A DNA stretch of 5,654 bases from Helicobacteraceae bacterium (GTDB taxonomy: Bacteria > Campylobacterota > Campylobacteria > Campylobacterales > Sulfurimonadaceae), in assembly GCA_030642185.1 (NCBI GenBank), contig DAOWOG010000106.1:1-5654 (forward strand), in the 5' to 3' direction. A program made the position numbers and the translations under genes. The stretch's first letter is position 1. Every line of letters starts with the position of its first letter. Under the pieces are notes generated by a model. It was not told where the DNA came from. It did no database searches and saw nothing but the letters and a program-made list of their open reading frames with translations. This document shows positions 1 through 5,654 of the stretch, one piece after another.

Positions 1-2407
1 CCTCATTATGAATCGCAATGTTACGTGTCGGTGTCGGGATTTTAATGCCGTTTGCTATGAGTGTTTTAAAGACCCCGATGGCCACATCACTTTTAGTTGG
101 AATGATCTGATCACTGAGCCAGTAGTAGAGTTTGAACTCCAGATAGTAGTCTCCGAATCCCTGGAAAGTGGCCATTGGTGCAGGGTCATCCAGAACATGT
201 GTATGTTCTTTGGCAACATTGTTCATAATTTCCAGCACCTTTTCAATATCGCTGTCAAAATCGACCTTGATCAGCAGGGTCGCGCGCCGTCTGTTATCAG
301 AGAGGGTCCAGTTAGTGACATCAGCGGAGATAAAATCAGCATTTGGGATGAGCACTTCTGAACCGTCAAAGGTTTTAATGGCAGTTGCCCGCGATCCGAT
401 CGACTGGACATTCCCCATTGTTTTATTGATCTCAATGGTATCGCCGATCTGTACAGGGCGTTCAAAGAGCATGATGATACCGGAGATAAAGTTGGCGACG
501 ATGTTACGGATACCAAAACCGATACCGACACCAAGCGCACCGCCGATCAATGCAAATTCCTGCATACTCACACCCAGTGTTGAGAGTGCGATGATGAAAC
601 CGATCACAAAAACAGTATGGTTTGACATGGTAGAGATGGCGGTTGGAACACCTCTTGGAAACTTAAATCGGGTAAATACTTCCAGTGCCAGGAAAATGCG
701 GACCAGGCGGGCAGTCAGCCATGTAATGACAAGGATGATAAAAAAGTGGAAAATACCCGCCACTGAGAATGTCAAAGCCCCCAATTGCCATGAATGCTCC
801 AGAATGGATGCCCACCATTCCAGCAGCATCGCTTTGGCTCCGAAAATATTGACTATAATTAACAACAGCCAGACAGTCATACTCAGTATCATAAGTCCGA
901 CTACATTACGTTCAAGTTTTTGGGCCTGTGCCTGAATGGTCTGGGGGGCATGAGCGATTCGCCTGCGTATAAAAATGATAAGCAGTCCCGAGAAGACATG
1001 AACAAAAATATAAAATATCAAGATAGCAGAGAGGAGACCAAAGACGAGCGTTGTGATCCGATCAGAAAGTGCAACTGTCCCGTAAAGGTTTGCGATAAAA
1101 GCGATAGTGAGCAGAGCGCATAAGAAGAAAGATATTTTTGAGGAGTGCCGAAACAGTGCACTCATATCTGCATGCTCGATATACTTTTTTTGCCGCAGTG
1201 AAAGACAGACTAGGGTAAACGTTGCTGCGATCACGACCAGTGCAGAAAGGCGGTCCAAAACGCCGTAGTCGCTGACCCCTGCTTCAAAATAGTGAATGAC
1301 ATTGAATAGAAAAAAAGTATAAATATAGGGCATAAACCGTTTATGGATGATTTGGCTTAAAAGAAGTGCTGTCGGAAGCAATATAAGCATAACCTGAAAC
1401 TCTTTAAAATCGATCGAACGCTCGGTGAAAATGAAAAGAGAAATATAAATAGTGATTAACATTACAGTTGAAATCGGTCGGCGGATAAAAGAAAACTGGG
1501 TGTCATGGTCACTTGACTTTTGCGTAAAAAGTGTCCCCTTATAGTTCAAAAAATAGAGATAGCCGATGATCAGGATAATGAAAAACAGATAACCGGAAAG
1601 TGTATAGAGTCCGCTGATATTGGTTGTCAAATAGATAGATACATTCTGGTAAAAGGTTTGAAACGAACTGATGCCAAGAGCTATATAGTTGGAAAAGTTT
1701 ATCGGTGTTGTCTGGATAAGTGCCAAAAAAGGAGCAGAGTCTACGACAAAGATATTCGATAGTTGACTGTCTCTAGCCTCTTTCAGACCATCCATCTTGA
1801 GATTGATCTGTAATAGTTTTTCCGAGATAAGCTGTGAATCGGTCAGGAGCATATCGTAGTTTGATTTTGTTGTGCTGTTGAGGGTTTCGATCTGGATCAG
1901 GACAGAAGTAATGTGTTCTTGAATCGTTTCAGGTGCCTGTTGTTTATTGGCATTGATATGCGTTTCACTCCAGAGACTTGTCAGTTCGGTAAGCGTAACA
2001 CGGTTTTCGTCATATATCTGCAATCTTGTTTTAACGAACTGTTGCCACTCTTCAAGCTGTTTGAGATAGATAACCCATTTTTGCCTGAGGTCCTCAATGC
2101 TTTTGAGTTCCTGCGTATCGAGGTGCTGATAAACGGGATCATCGAGCATCACCTGCAGGGAGTCCATATAGCTGGGCAATAGGTCATGAACTTCAAAGAC
2201 CTCTTCTTTTTCGGTAAGCAGCTTGCCGATTTCCTGAAGTTTTATGAGTGTTGTATTGGCCTGTTCGGGAATATTACTGATCGCTATAAAAGGGTTTTGT
2301 TTAACACTCTGTACCGCTTCGGCAGTCGGTGCAGGAACTGTCTCATTACCGTGCACAGTGGCAAAGAAGAACGTTAAAAGAAGTAAAACATGCCAAACAG
2401 AGTGCAT
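1..2407 (-). CDS. MscS-superfamily mechanosensitive ion channel, MscK/KefA-like multi-helix type (3' end beyond left edge)
   Basis: Likely an inner-membrane, tension-gated channel that releases solutes on hypo-osmotic shock. Reading the minus strand from 2407 gives 802 uninterrupted codons that leave the window still open. Residues 1-20 look like a signal peptide (hydrophobic LLLLTFFFATVHG). Residues 21-260 are a mostly helical, partly coiled periplasmic region. About eight hydrophobic segments then lie between 265 and 521, followed by the canonical MscS unit: TM1 at 540-572, TM2 at 593-613 and the Gly/Ala pore helix at 615-650 (GGALGVGIGFGIRN from residue 622). The beta domain follows (FERPVQIGDTIEI, then DGSEVLIPNADF), then the alpha/beta vestibule, ending IPTPTRNIAIHNE. 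That ending matches the usual family end, so few residues should be missing. The roughly 11-helix layout matches E. coli MscK, but the periplasmic part is much shorter (MscK is about 1120 residues). Met at 2407 is preferred to the in-frame Met at 2422 because AAGGA lies 5 bases upstream. Family assignment is firm; gating ligand and subtype are unknown. Confidence 0.93.
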   Translation of the reverse strand, partial: MHSVWHVLLLLTFFFATVHGNETVPAPTAEAVQSVKQNPFIAISNIPEQANTTLIKLQEIGKLLTEKEEVFEVHDLLPSYMDSLQVMLDDPVYQHLDTQELKSIEDLRQKWVIYLKQLEEWQQFVKTRLQIYDENRVTLTELTSLWSETHINANKQQAPETIQEHITSVLIQIETLNSTTKSNYDMLLTDSQLISEKLLQINLKMDGLKEARDSQLSNIFVVDSAPFLALIQTTPINFSNYIALGISSFQTFYQNVSIYLTTNISGLYTLSGYLFFIILIIGYLYFLNYKGTLFTQKSSDHDTQFSFIRRPISTVMLITIYISLFIFTERSIDFKEFQVMLILLPTALLLSQIIHKRFMPYIYTFFLFNVIHYFEAGVSDYGVLDRLSALVVIAATFTLVCLSLRQKKYIEHADMSALFRHSSKISFFLCALLTIAFIANLYGTVALSDRITTLVFGLLSAILIFYIFVHVFSGLLIIFIRRRIAHAPQTIQAQAQKLERNVVGLMILSMTVWLLLIIVNIFGAKAMLLEWWASILEHSWQLGALTFSVAGIFHFFIILVITWLTARLVRIFLALEVFTRFKFPRGVPTAISTMSNHTVFVIGFIIALSTLGVSMQEFALIGGALGVGIGFGIRNIVANFISGIIMLFERPVQIGDTIEINKTMGNVQSIGSRATAIKTFDGSEVLIPNADFISADVTNWTLSDNRRRATLLIKVDFDSDIEKVLEIMNNVAKEHTHVLDDPAPMATFQGFGDYYLEFKLYYWLSDQIIPTKSDVAIGVFKTLIANGIKIPTPTRNIAIHNE

Positions 2408-2412
2408 ATAGG

Positions 2413-2417
2413 TCCTT
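2413..2417 (-). promoter_or_regulatory. Ribosome binding site that fixes the channel gene start
   Basis: On the minus strand AAGGA sits 5 bases before the ATG at 2407. The alternative in-frame ATG at 2422 is preceded only by an A/T run with no Shine-Dalgarno match, and the AAGGA would then lie inside the coding region. This favours the shorter protein, which also begins with a better-shaped signal peptide. Confidence 0.7.
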
Positions 2418-2441
2418 AACATAAAAAATTATTAATATATC

Positions 2442-2450
2442 TGCTACTAT
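2442..2450 (+). promoter_or_regulatory. Candidate extended -10 promoter for the transglycosylase/DUF481 pair
   Basis: TGCTACTAT has an extended -10 arrangement (TGn followed by a hexamer matching TATAAT at 4 of 6). It follows an AT-rich tract at 2421-2440 and has no convincing -35 at normal spacing; TTAACA at 2416 is too far. A start near 2457 would leave a leader of about 24 bases, with AGG at 2472-2474 as a weak ribosome binding site 6 bases before the ATG. Lack of a clear -35 with AT-rich upstream DNA is common in Campylobacterota promoters, but this call is tentative. Confidence 0.35.
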
Positions 2451-2473
2451 ACAGGATTATTTTGTAAGGTCAG
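2446..2473 (-). promoter_or_regulatory. Candidate sigma70-type promoter for the mechanosensitive channel gene
   Basis: On the minus strand CTGACC (2473-2468) is followed after 16 bases by TATAGT (2451-2446). The -10 matches the TATAAT consensus at 5 of 6 positions and the -35 matches TTGACA at 4 of 6. Transcription would start near 2439, giving a leader of about 32 bases that contains the AAGGA site. Its -10 overlaps the candidate -10 of the divergent gene. Seen by eye only; no transcript data. Confidence 0.45.
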
Positions 2474-2480
2474 GTTTAAA

Positions 2481-3806
2481 ATGAAAAAATATGGATTATT
2501 GTATCTTTTAATCGTTTTTGTATGGACTGCAAGCGGCGGCGCTGCAGAGAAAACACTCAATGTACTAACACGAAACTCCCCGACAACACTCTATTATGGA
2601 AGTGCGAATAACATGGTTGGGTTTGAGCACGATCTGGTTCAGGCATTCGCCAAAGAGAATGGATACAAGGTCAACTTTATTATCAAACACTCTATCAAAG
2701 AGGTGCTTGAAGCACTTCAAAAAAATGAGGGTGATTTTGCGGCGGCAGGTTTGACCCGTACGAAAAGCAGAGAGAAAAAATTCTTTATGGGACCGGGATA
2801 TCTTGATGTTCAGGAACAAGTAGTCTGCGGTTATAAAAAGATGCCAAAGAGTGTTAACTCACTCATTGATTACAACTTTGAGATCATTACCAAAAGCAGT
2901 TATATAGAGAGTATGGAACAGCTTAAATCCGAGCATCCGAAACTGACATGGAAAGAACACGAAGGGTACACGACAGAACATATCTTTGAGCGTATAGATA
3001 AGAAGAAAGTTGATTGTACTGTTGCCGATTCCCATATCATCTCAATCAATCGCCGCTACTATCCGCATTTGCATGTTGCCTTTGCTGTCAGTGAGCAGCA
3101 GTCGCTTGCCTGGATGATGTCCAAGCAGGGCGGTTCGTATAAACTGATGAGCGAGATGAACCTCTGGTTTAAAAAGTTTAAAAAATCTCAGGAATTTGCC
3201 ATCATCAAAGACAGGTATTTTTCGCATGTCGAGATCTTTGACTATGTTGATATCGCGGTCTATCACAAGCGTATTAAAGAACGTCTTCCAAAGTATATTG
3301 ATTCGTTCAGACGCGGCGGAAAGAAGTATGACATTGACTGGCGTCTTTTAGCGGCACAGGCGTATCAGGAATCACACTGGAACCCAAGAGCAAAAAGTCC
3401 GACAGGTGTTCGCGGAATGATGATGCTGACCCTTGCAACCGCCAAACAGATGGGTGTTACCAACCGTCTGAATTATCGTCACAGTATTGACGGAGGGGCA
3501 AAATATCTTGTGCGGCAGATCAAACGTGCACCCGAAGGTGTAAAAGAAGGAGTAGACCGTGCGAAATTTGCTTTGGCTGCTTACAACATCGGCCGAGGCC
3601 ATATGTATGATGCGATTCGTTTAGGCAAGAAACTGGGGAAAGATCCTTATGTCTGGGTCAATATGAAAGAGATCCTGCCGCTGCTCTCAGAACGCAAGTA
3701 CTATAAACAGCTCAAATACGGCTATGCGAGGGGACATGAACCGGTGCGCTATGTTGAGCGGATCAATAACTATTTTGATATTTTGAAACAGTACTACAAA
3801 AAATAA
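2481..3806 (+). CDS. mltF: MltF-type membrane-associated lytic murein transglycosylase (SBP domain + SLT domain)
   Basis: Cleaves the MurNAc-GlcNAc bond of peptidoglycan non-hydrolytically, forming 1,6-anhydro ends, in the periplasm. The 441-residue protein has a signal sequence or N-terminal anchor (1-22), then a family-3 solute-binding-like domain (about 24-250). A soluble-lytic-transglycosylase catalytic domain follows (about 265-435). Diagnostic catalytic-domain motifs are AYQESHWNP with the catalytic Glu at 297, SPTGVRGMMMLT (306-317), SIDGGAKYL (335-343), FALAAYNIGRGHM (363-375) and YGYARGHE (413-420). All are close to E. coli MltF, including the linker DIDWRLLAA. In MltF the substrate-binding-like domain is an allosteric sensor of muropeptides, and the same two-domain order is kept here. 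It ends soon after the catalytic domain, lacking the C-terminal tail of E. coli MltF (518 residues). There is no lipobox cysteine, so attachment would be by an uncleaved N-terminus or peripheral. It is probably the first gene of a two-gene unit with the DUF481 gene. Confidence 0.95.
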   Translation: MKKYGLLYLLIVFVWTASGGAAEKTLNVLTRNSPTTLYYGSANNMVGFEHDLVQAFAKENGYKVNFIIKHSIKEVLEALQKNEGDFAAAGLTRTKSREKKFFMGPGYLDVQEQVVCGYKKMPKSVNSLIDYNFEIITKSSYIESMEQLKSEHPKLTWKEHEGYTTEHIFERIDKKKVDCTVADSHIISINRRYYPHLHVAFAVSEQQSLAWMMSKQGGSYKLMSEMNLWFKKFKKSQEFAIIKDRYFSHVEIFDYVDIAVYHKRIKERLPKYIDSFRRGGKKYDIDWRLLAAQAYQESHWNPRAKSPTGVRGMMMLTLATAKQMGVTNRLNYRHSIDGGAKYLVRQIKRAPEGVKEGVDRAKFALAAYNIGRGHMYDAIRLGKKLGKDPYVWVNMKEILPLLSERKYYKQLKYGYARGHEPVRYVERINNYFDILKQYYKK

Positions 3807-3817
3807 GAGAAATATAG

Positions 3818-4939
3818 ATGAAAAATAAAATGCAAAAAGCTTTTTTGTCTGCTGCCGCAGTGATGATGTCAAGTTCAACTCTGGCATCAGATATTTCAGC
3901 ACCTCATGACAAATTTCAAGCTGATAACAAAAAGTGGGAAGCATTGACACCACAGGAAGATGCTTATGACTGGATTCAGATGAATTCTGGAGAATGGCTA
4001 AAAGGCGAATTTAAATCAATCCTTAATGATGAAGTAGAGTTTGACAGTGATGAGTTTGATCTTCAGACAGTTGATTTTGAAGATGTCAAACAGTTGCGAT
4101 GTTCCAGTGTTTCAACACTTCACGGTGACAAGGTCGGCAGTGTCCGCGGTAAGGTAATGATCAAAGATCAAAAGATCATCGTTGTAACGGAGGAGGGTGA
4201 AGAGGTTTTTACGATCGATCAGGTCACTTCCGTTTTACAAGGCGGAGATAAGGAGAGTAATTACTGGTCAGCCAAAGTCACACTTAACCTGAATGTGCGA
4301 AGCGGTAATACGGACCAGATCGATTATGGTGCAAAAGCTTTTGTGGAGCGCCGAACGGTACAGACACGCTTTGCAGTGAATTATCTTGGCAGTATTTCCA
4401 GTAATTCAGGGAATACAACAGCCGAAAGCCAAAGGCTAGGCAGTACCTTCGATATTTTCCAGACCCGCAGTTTTTTCTGGCGGCCGTTTTTAGGGGAGTA
4501 TTACAGAGATCCATTCTTAAACATTGGGAGTAAAATCACTCTTGGTGTCGGTGCCGGTTATGAGATTATCAATACTTCGAAAACGGACTGGAGTATCAAT
4601 GGCGGTCCGGCATACCAGCGTACAGAATTTGAGACGGTTCAGCCGAATGAGGACAGGGTCGTTTCAACACCGACTTTACTGGTAGGGACCAAATACAATA
4701 GGGAAATAAGCAAGACAACAGATTTTATTTATGAGTATCAGTTTTTTATCCTCAACGAAGAGTCCGGTCTGTATACGCACCATATGATCGGAACATTTGA
4801 AAATGAATTTGTAAAAGATTTTGATTTTGATGTTTCACTGGTCTGGGACCGCATCGAAAAACCGGCCACCACCAGTGAAGGTAATACCCCGGACAAAGAT
4901 GATTTTCGTCTGCTGATCGGAGTGGGGTATTCTTACTAA
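3818..4939 (+). CDS. DUF481-family outer-membrane beta-barrel protein (YdiY-like)
   Basis: Predicted outer-membrane protein of unknown biochemical role; some DUF481/YdiY members are annotated as salt-induced. The 373-residue protein has a signal peptide at 1-23 (KAFLSAAAVMMSSS core, likely cleavage after STLA). A soluble periplasmic region spans about 25-145, and a barrel domain runs from about 147 to the end. The barrel shows alternating amphipathic strands rich in Tyr/Phe/Gly, the typical NLNVRSGNTDQIDYGAKA opening and a WRPFLGEYYRDPF stretch. It ends on an aromatic residue (GVGYSY), as expected for a BAM substrate. Residues 51-93 (DWIQMNSGEWLKGEFKS, then DFEDVKQL) form a module often found in front of DUF481, and residues 97-140 look like a second copy. 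The start is 11 bases after the transglycosylase stop with only a weak AAGAGA before it, so translation may depend on the upstream gene. Met5 is a possible alternative start. Family is well supported; function is not known. Confidence 0.88.
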   Translation: MKNKMQKAFLSAAAVMMSSSTLASDISAPHDKFQADNKKWEALTPQEDAYDWIQMNSGEWLKGEFKSILNDEVEFDSDEFDLQTVDFEDVKQLRCSSVSTLHGDKVGSVRGKVMIKDQKIIVVTEEGEEVFTIDQVTSVLQGGDKESNYWSAKVTLNLNVRSGNTDQIDYGAKAFVERRTVQTRFAVNYLGSISSNSGNTTAESQRLGSTFDIFQTRSFFWRPFLGEYYRDPFLNIGSKITLGVGAGYEIINTSKTDWSINGGPAYQRTEFETVQPNEDRVVSTPTLLVGTKYNREISKTTDFIYEYQFFILNEESGLYTHHMIGTFENEFVKDFDFDVSLVWDRIEKPATTSEGNTPDKDDFRLLIGVGYSY

Positions 4940-4948
4940 TAAGACGCC

Positions 4949-4966
4949 AAACGAACAAGTCCGTTT
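4949..4966 (+). terminator. Weak candidate terminator hairpin after the DUF481 gene
   Basis: AAACG (4949-4953) can pair with CGTTT (4962-4966) around an 8-base loop, 10 bases after the DUF481 stop. One mismatch separates this from an 8-base near-palindrome. The right arm ends in TTT, but no real T-run follows, so termination efficiency is doubtful. It could equally serve the minus strand. Confidence 0.3.
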
Positions 4967-4968
4967 AA

Positions 4969-5049
4969 CTACGCTAACGCTAATTTCTCCTCAGCGGAGA
5001 GCTCACGTGCAGATGAACCGCACTTAATAACATAATAAACTTTCTTAGC
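4969..5049 (-). pseudogene. Orphan 26-codon open frame without a start codon (possible gene remnant or part of a repeat)
   Basis: Between a TAA at 5052-5050 and a TAG at 4971-4969 the minus strand is open for 26 codons, reading AKKVYYVIKCGSSAREL and then SAEEKLALA. The mix of charged, small and aliphatic residues looks like genuine protein, ending in a short amphipathic helix. There is no ATG, GTG or TTG codon in the frame and no ribosome binding site. It begins about 30 bases downstream of the transporter stop and is not in an obvious continuation of that gene. I do not recognise a family. It may be a decayed 3' end, a piece of a dispersed intergenic element, or chance. Confidence 0.25.
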
Positions 5050-5067
5050 TTAAGGGCGTTGAAGGCC

Positions 5068-5080
5068 ACCTTTAAAAGGT
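5068..5080 (-). terminator. Palindrome directly after the transporter stop, weak terminator candidate
   Basis: Immediately after the minus-strand TAA (5083-5081) lies ACCTTTTAAAGGT, able to form a 5-base stem with a 3-base loop. The following minus-strand bases are GGCCTTC rather than a T-run, so it is a poor intrinsic terminator by the usual criteria. It could act with a protein factor or simply protect the transcript end. Confidence 0.25.
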
Positions 5081-5654
5081 TTAGGATTTCTTTCCAAACG
5101 GCTTAACCATCAAAATCAGTTTCGGCAGAAGTATCAGGTCAGCGGCAATGGCCATAAACATTGTCAGTACAGTGAGCAGTCCGAAATAGATTGTCGGGAT
5201 AAAGGCTGAGAGTACCAGGATTAAAAAACCGATCATAATGGCAGCAGAAGTATAGGTCATGGCATAACCAATGCTCTCATGTGAGCGGTGCATAGCAGCA
5301 ATGTAGTCCTGATCTTTGGCAAATTCGATTCTGTAACGGTAGAGGTAGTGGATGGTGTCATCGACAGCGATACCGATACTGATGGCGGCGATTGTGATAG
5401 TCATCATATCGAGAGGGATGCCGGTCCATCCCATAAAACCAAAAATGACGCTGATCGGAATAAGATTGGCGATTAAGGCAATAACTGCCAATTTAAACGT
5501 TCTAAAAAGTATGAGAAACATAACAAACAGCAGCAGGACCATTGCGCCGAGCGTAAGTATCTGTGAGCTAAAGAGGCTTTGGAGCATATTGTTATAAAGG
5601 ACCATAAGGTTGGAGAGATGAACATTTTCTGCTTCAAGACCGACTTTTTCAACA
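5081..5654 (-). CDS. MMPL/RND-superfamily transporter, C-terminal part (5' end beyond right edge)
   Basis: Likely a proton-motive-force-driven inner-membrane exporter of the MMPL branch of RND proteins (COG1033-like predicted exporters); cargo unknown. The frame is open from the right edge to the TAA at 5083-5081, showing 190 residues. The Met at 5605 is internal, because coding continues upstream of it (VEKVGLEAENVHLSNL). After about 30 residues of periplasmic loop come five hydrophobic segments, at about visible residues 32-54, 55-76, 82-104, 128-150 and 154-179. This fits TM8-TM12 of a 12-helix protein. The third carries ISIGIAVDDTIHYLYRYR, with the Asp-Asp pair (visible 98-99) in the conserved position of the MMPL family, followed by the amphipathic loop typical before TM11. 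It ends in a basic tail, VKPFGKKS. Full-length relatives run to several hundred residues, so most of the gene is outside the window. It converges with the DUF481 gene and is probably unrelated to that unit. Confidence 0.9.
   Translation of the reverse strand, partial: VEKVGLEAENVHLSNLMVLYNNMLQSLFSSQILTLGAMVLLLFVMFLILFRTFKLAVIALIANLIPISVIFGFMGWTGIPLDMMTITIAAISIGIAVDDTIHYLYRYRIEFAKDQDYIAAMHRSHESIGYAMTYTSAAIMIGFLILVLSAFIPTIYFGLLTVLTMFMAIAADLILLPKLILMVKPFGKKS

Larger units (their letters stand above)
4940..5080. other. Intergenic stretch between convergent genes, containing inverted repeats and an orphan reading frame
   Basis: This 141-base stretch separates the DUF481 stop from the transporter stop. 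It holds short inverted repeats (ACGCC at 4944-4948 against GGCGT at 5055-5059; TCTCC/GGAGA at 4986-5000) and a tandem CGCTAA pair at 4972-4983. It has no T-rich tract typical of a strong intrinsic terminator. The 26-codon minus-strand frame inside it is listed separately. Its role is not clear; it could be transcript-end sequence, a dispersed intergenic repeat or gene debris. Confidence 0.5.

Noticed and set aside
168..935. 255-codon rightward open frame opposite the channel gene
   Set aside because: It lies wholly antisense to a frame with clear MscS pore and beta-domain motifs; its Ser/Thr/Pro/Met-rich, motif-free translation is typical of an antisense shadow.
1520..2377. Several rightward open frames of 63-89 codons opposite the N-terminal part of the channel gene
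   Set aside because: The minus-strand frame is continuous through this region from 2407 with a signal peptide and membrane helices; the rightward frames have no family features or good ribosome binding sites.
2422..2422. Upstream in-frame ATG as start of the channel gene
   Set aside because: No Shine-Dalgarno before it, while AAGGA is correctly spaced before the ATG at 2407.
4752..4958. 68-codon leftward frame antisense to the end of the DUF481 gene
   Set aside because: It overlaps the well-supported C-terminal barrel strands and the Cys/Trp/Arg-rich translation looks like antisense noise.
4972..4983. Tandem CGCTAA pair as a possible origin or regulator-binding iteron
   Set aside because: Only two 6-base copies, and they are accounted for by the Leu-Ala-Leu-Ala end of the minus-strand frame.
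4980..5033. 17-codon leftward frame starting with ATG in the intergenic gap
   Set aside because: Very short, weak ribosome binding site and no protein-like pattern; the overlapping start-less frame at 4969-5049 is more coding-like in composition.

Overview
The window looks like chromosomal DNA from a Gram-negative bacterium of moderate-to-low GC, with four envelope genes arranged as one leftward, two rightward and one leftward. The periplasmic lytic transglycosylase and the outer-membrane barrel require a two-membrane envelope. The AT-rich promoters, the Lys/Asp/Glu/Ile-rich proteins and the gene styles would fit a marine or sulfur-oxidising Campylobacterota (Sulfurimonas/Sulfurovum-like). 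That placement is inference; there is no rRNA or other marker here.

Layout. Bases 1-2407 (minus) hold nearly all of an 802+ residue MscS-superfamily mechanosensitive channel of the multi-helix MscK/KefA type, whose last few codons lie beyond the left edge. A 73-base gap (2408-2480) separates it from a divergent rightward pair: an MltF-type membrane-associated lytic transglycosylase (2481-3806) and, 11 bases later, a DUF481-family outer-membrane beta-barrel protein (3818-4939). The gap seems to carry back-to-back promoters whose -10 hexamers overlap. After a 141-base intergenic stretch (4940-5080), the C-terminal third or so of an MMPL/RND-superfamily transporter enters from the right edge on the minus strand (5081-5654).

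How they may work together. All four products act in the envelope: turgor relief at the inner membrane, peptidoglycan cleavage in the periplasm, a barrel in the outer membrane (some DUF481 members are called salt-induced), and a proton-driven inner-membrane exporter. An osmotic or wall-remodelling theme is plausible for the divergent trio but is inferred from position only.

No mobile element, CRISPR array, tRNA or rRNA was seen. The least explained piece is the intergenic stretch 4940-5080. It contains a 26-codon open minus-strand frame with protein-like composition and no start codon, flanked by small inverted repeats. No clearly novel multi-gene system is visible.
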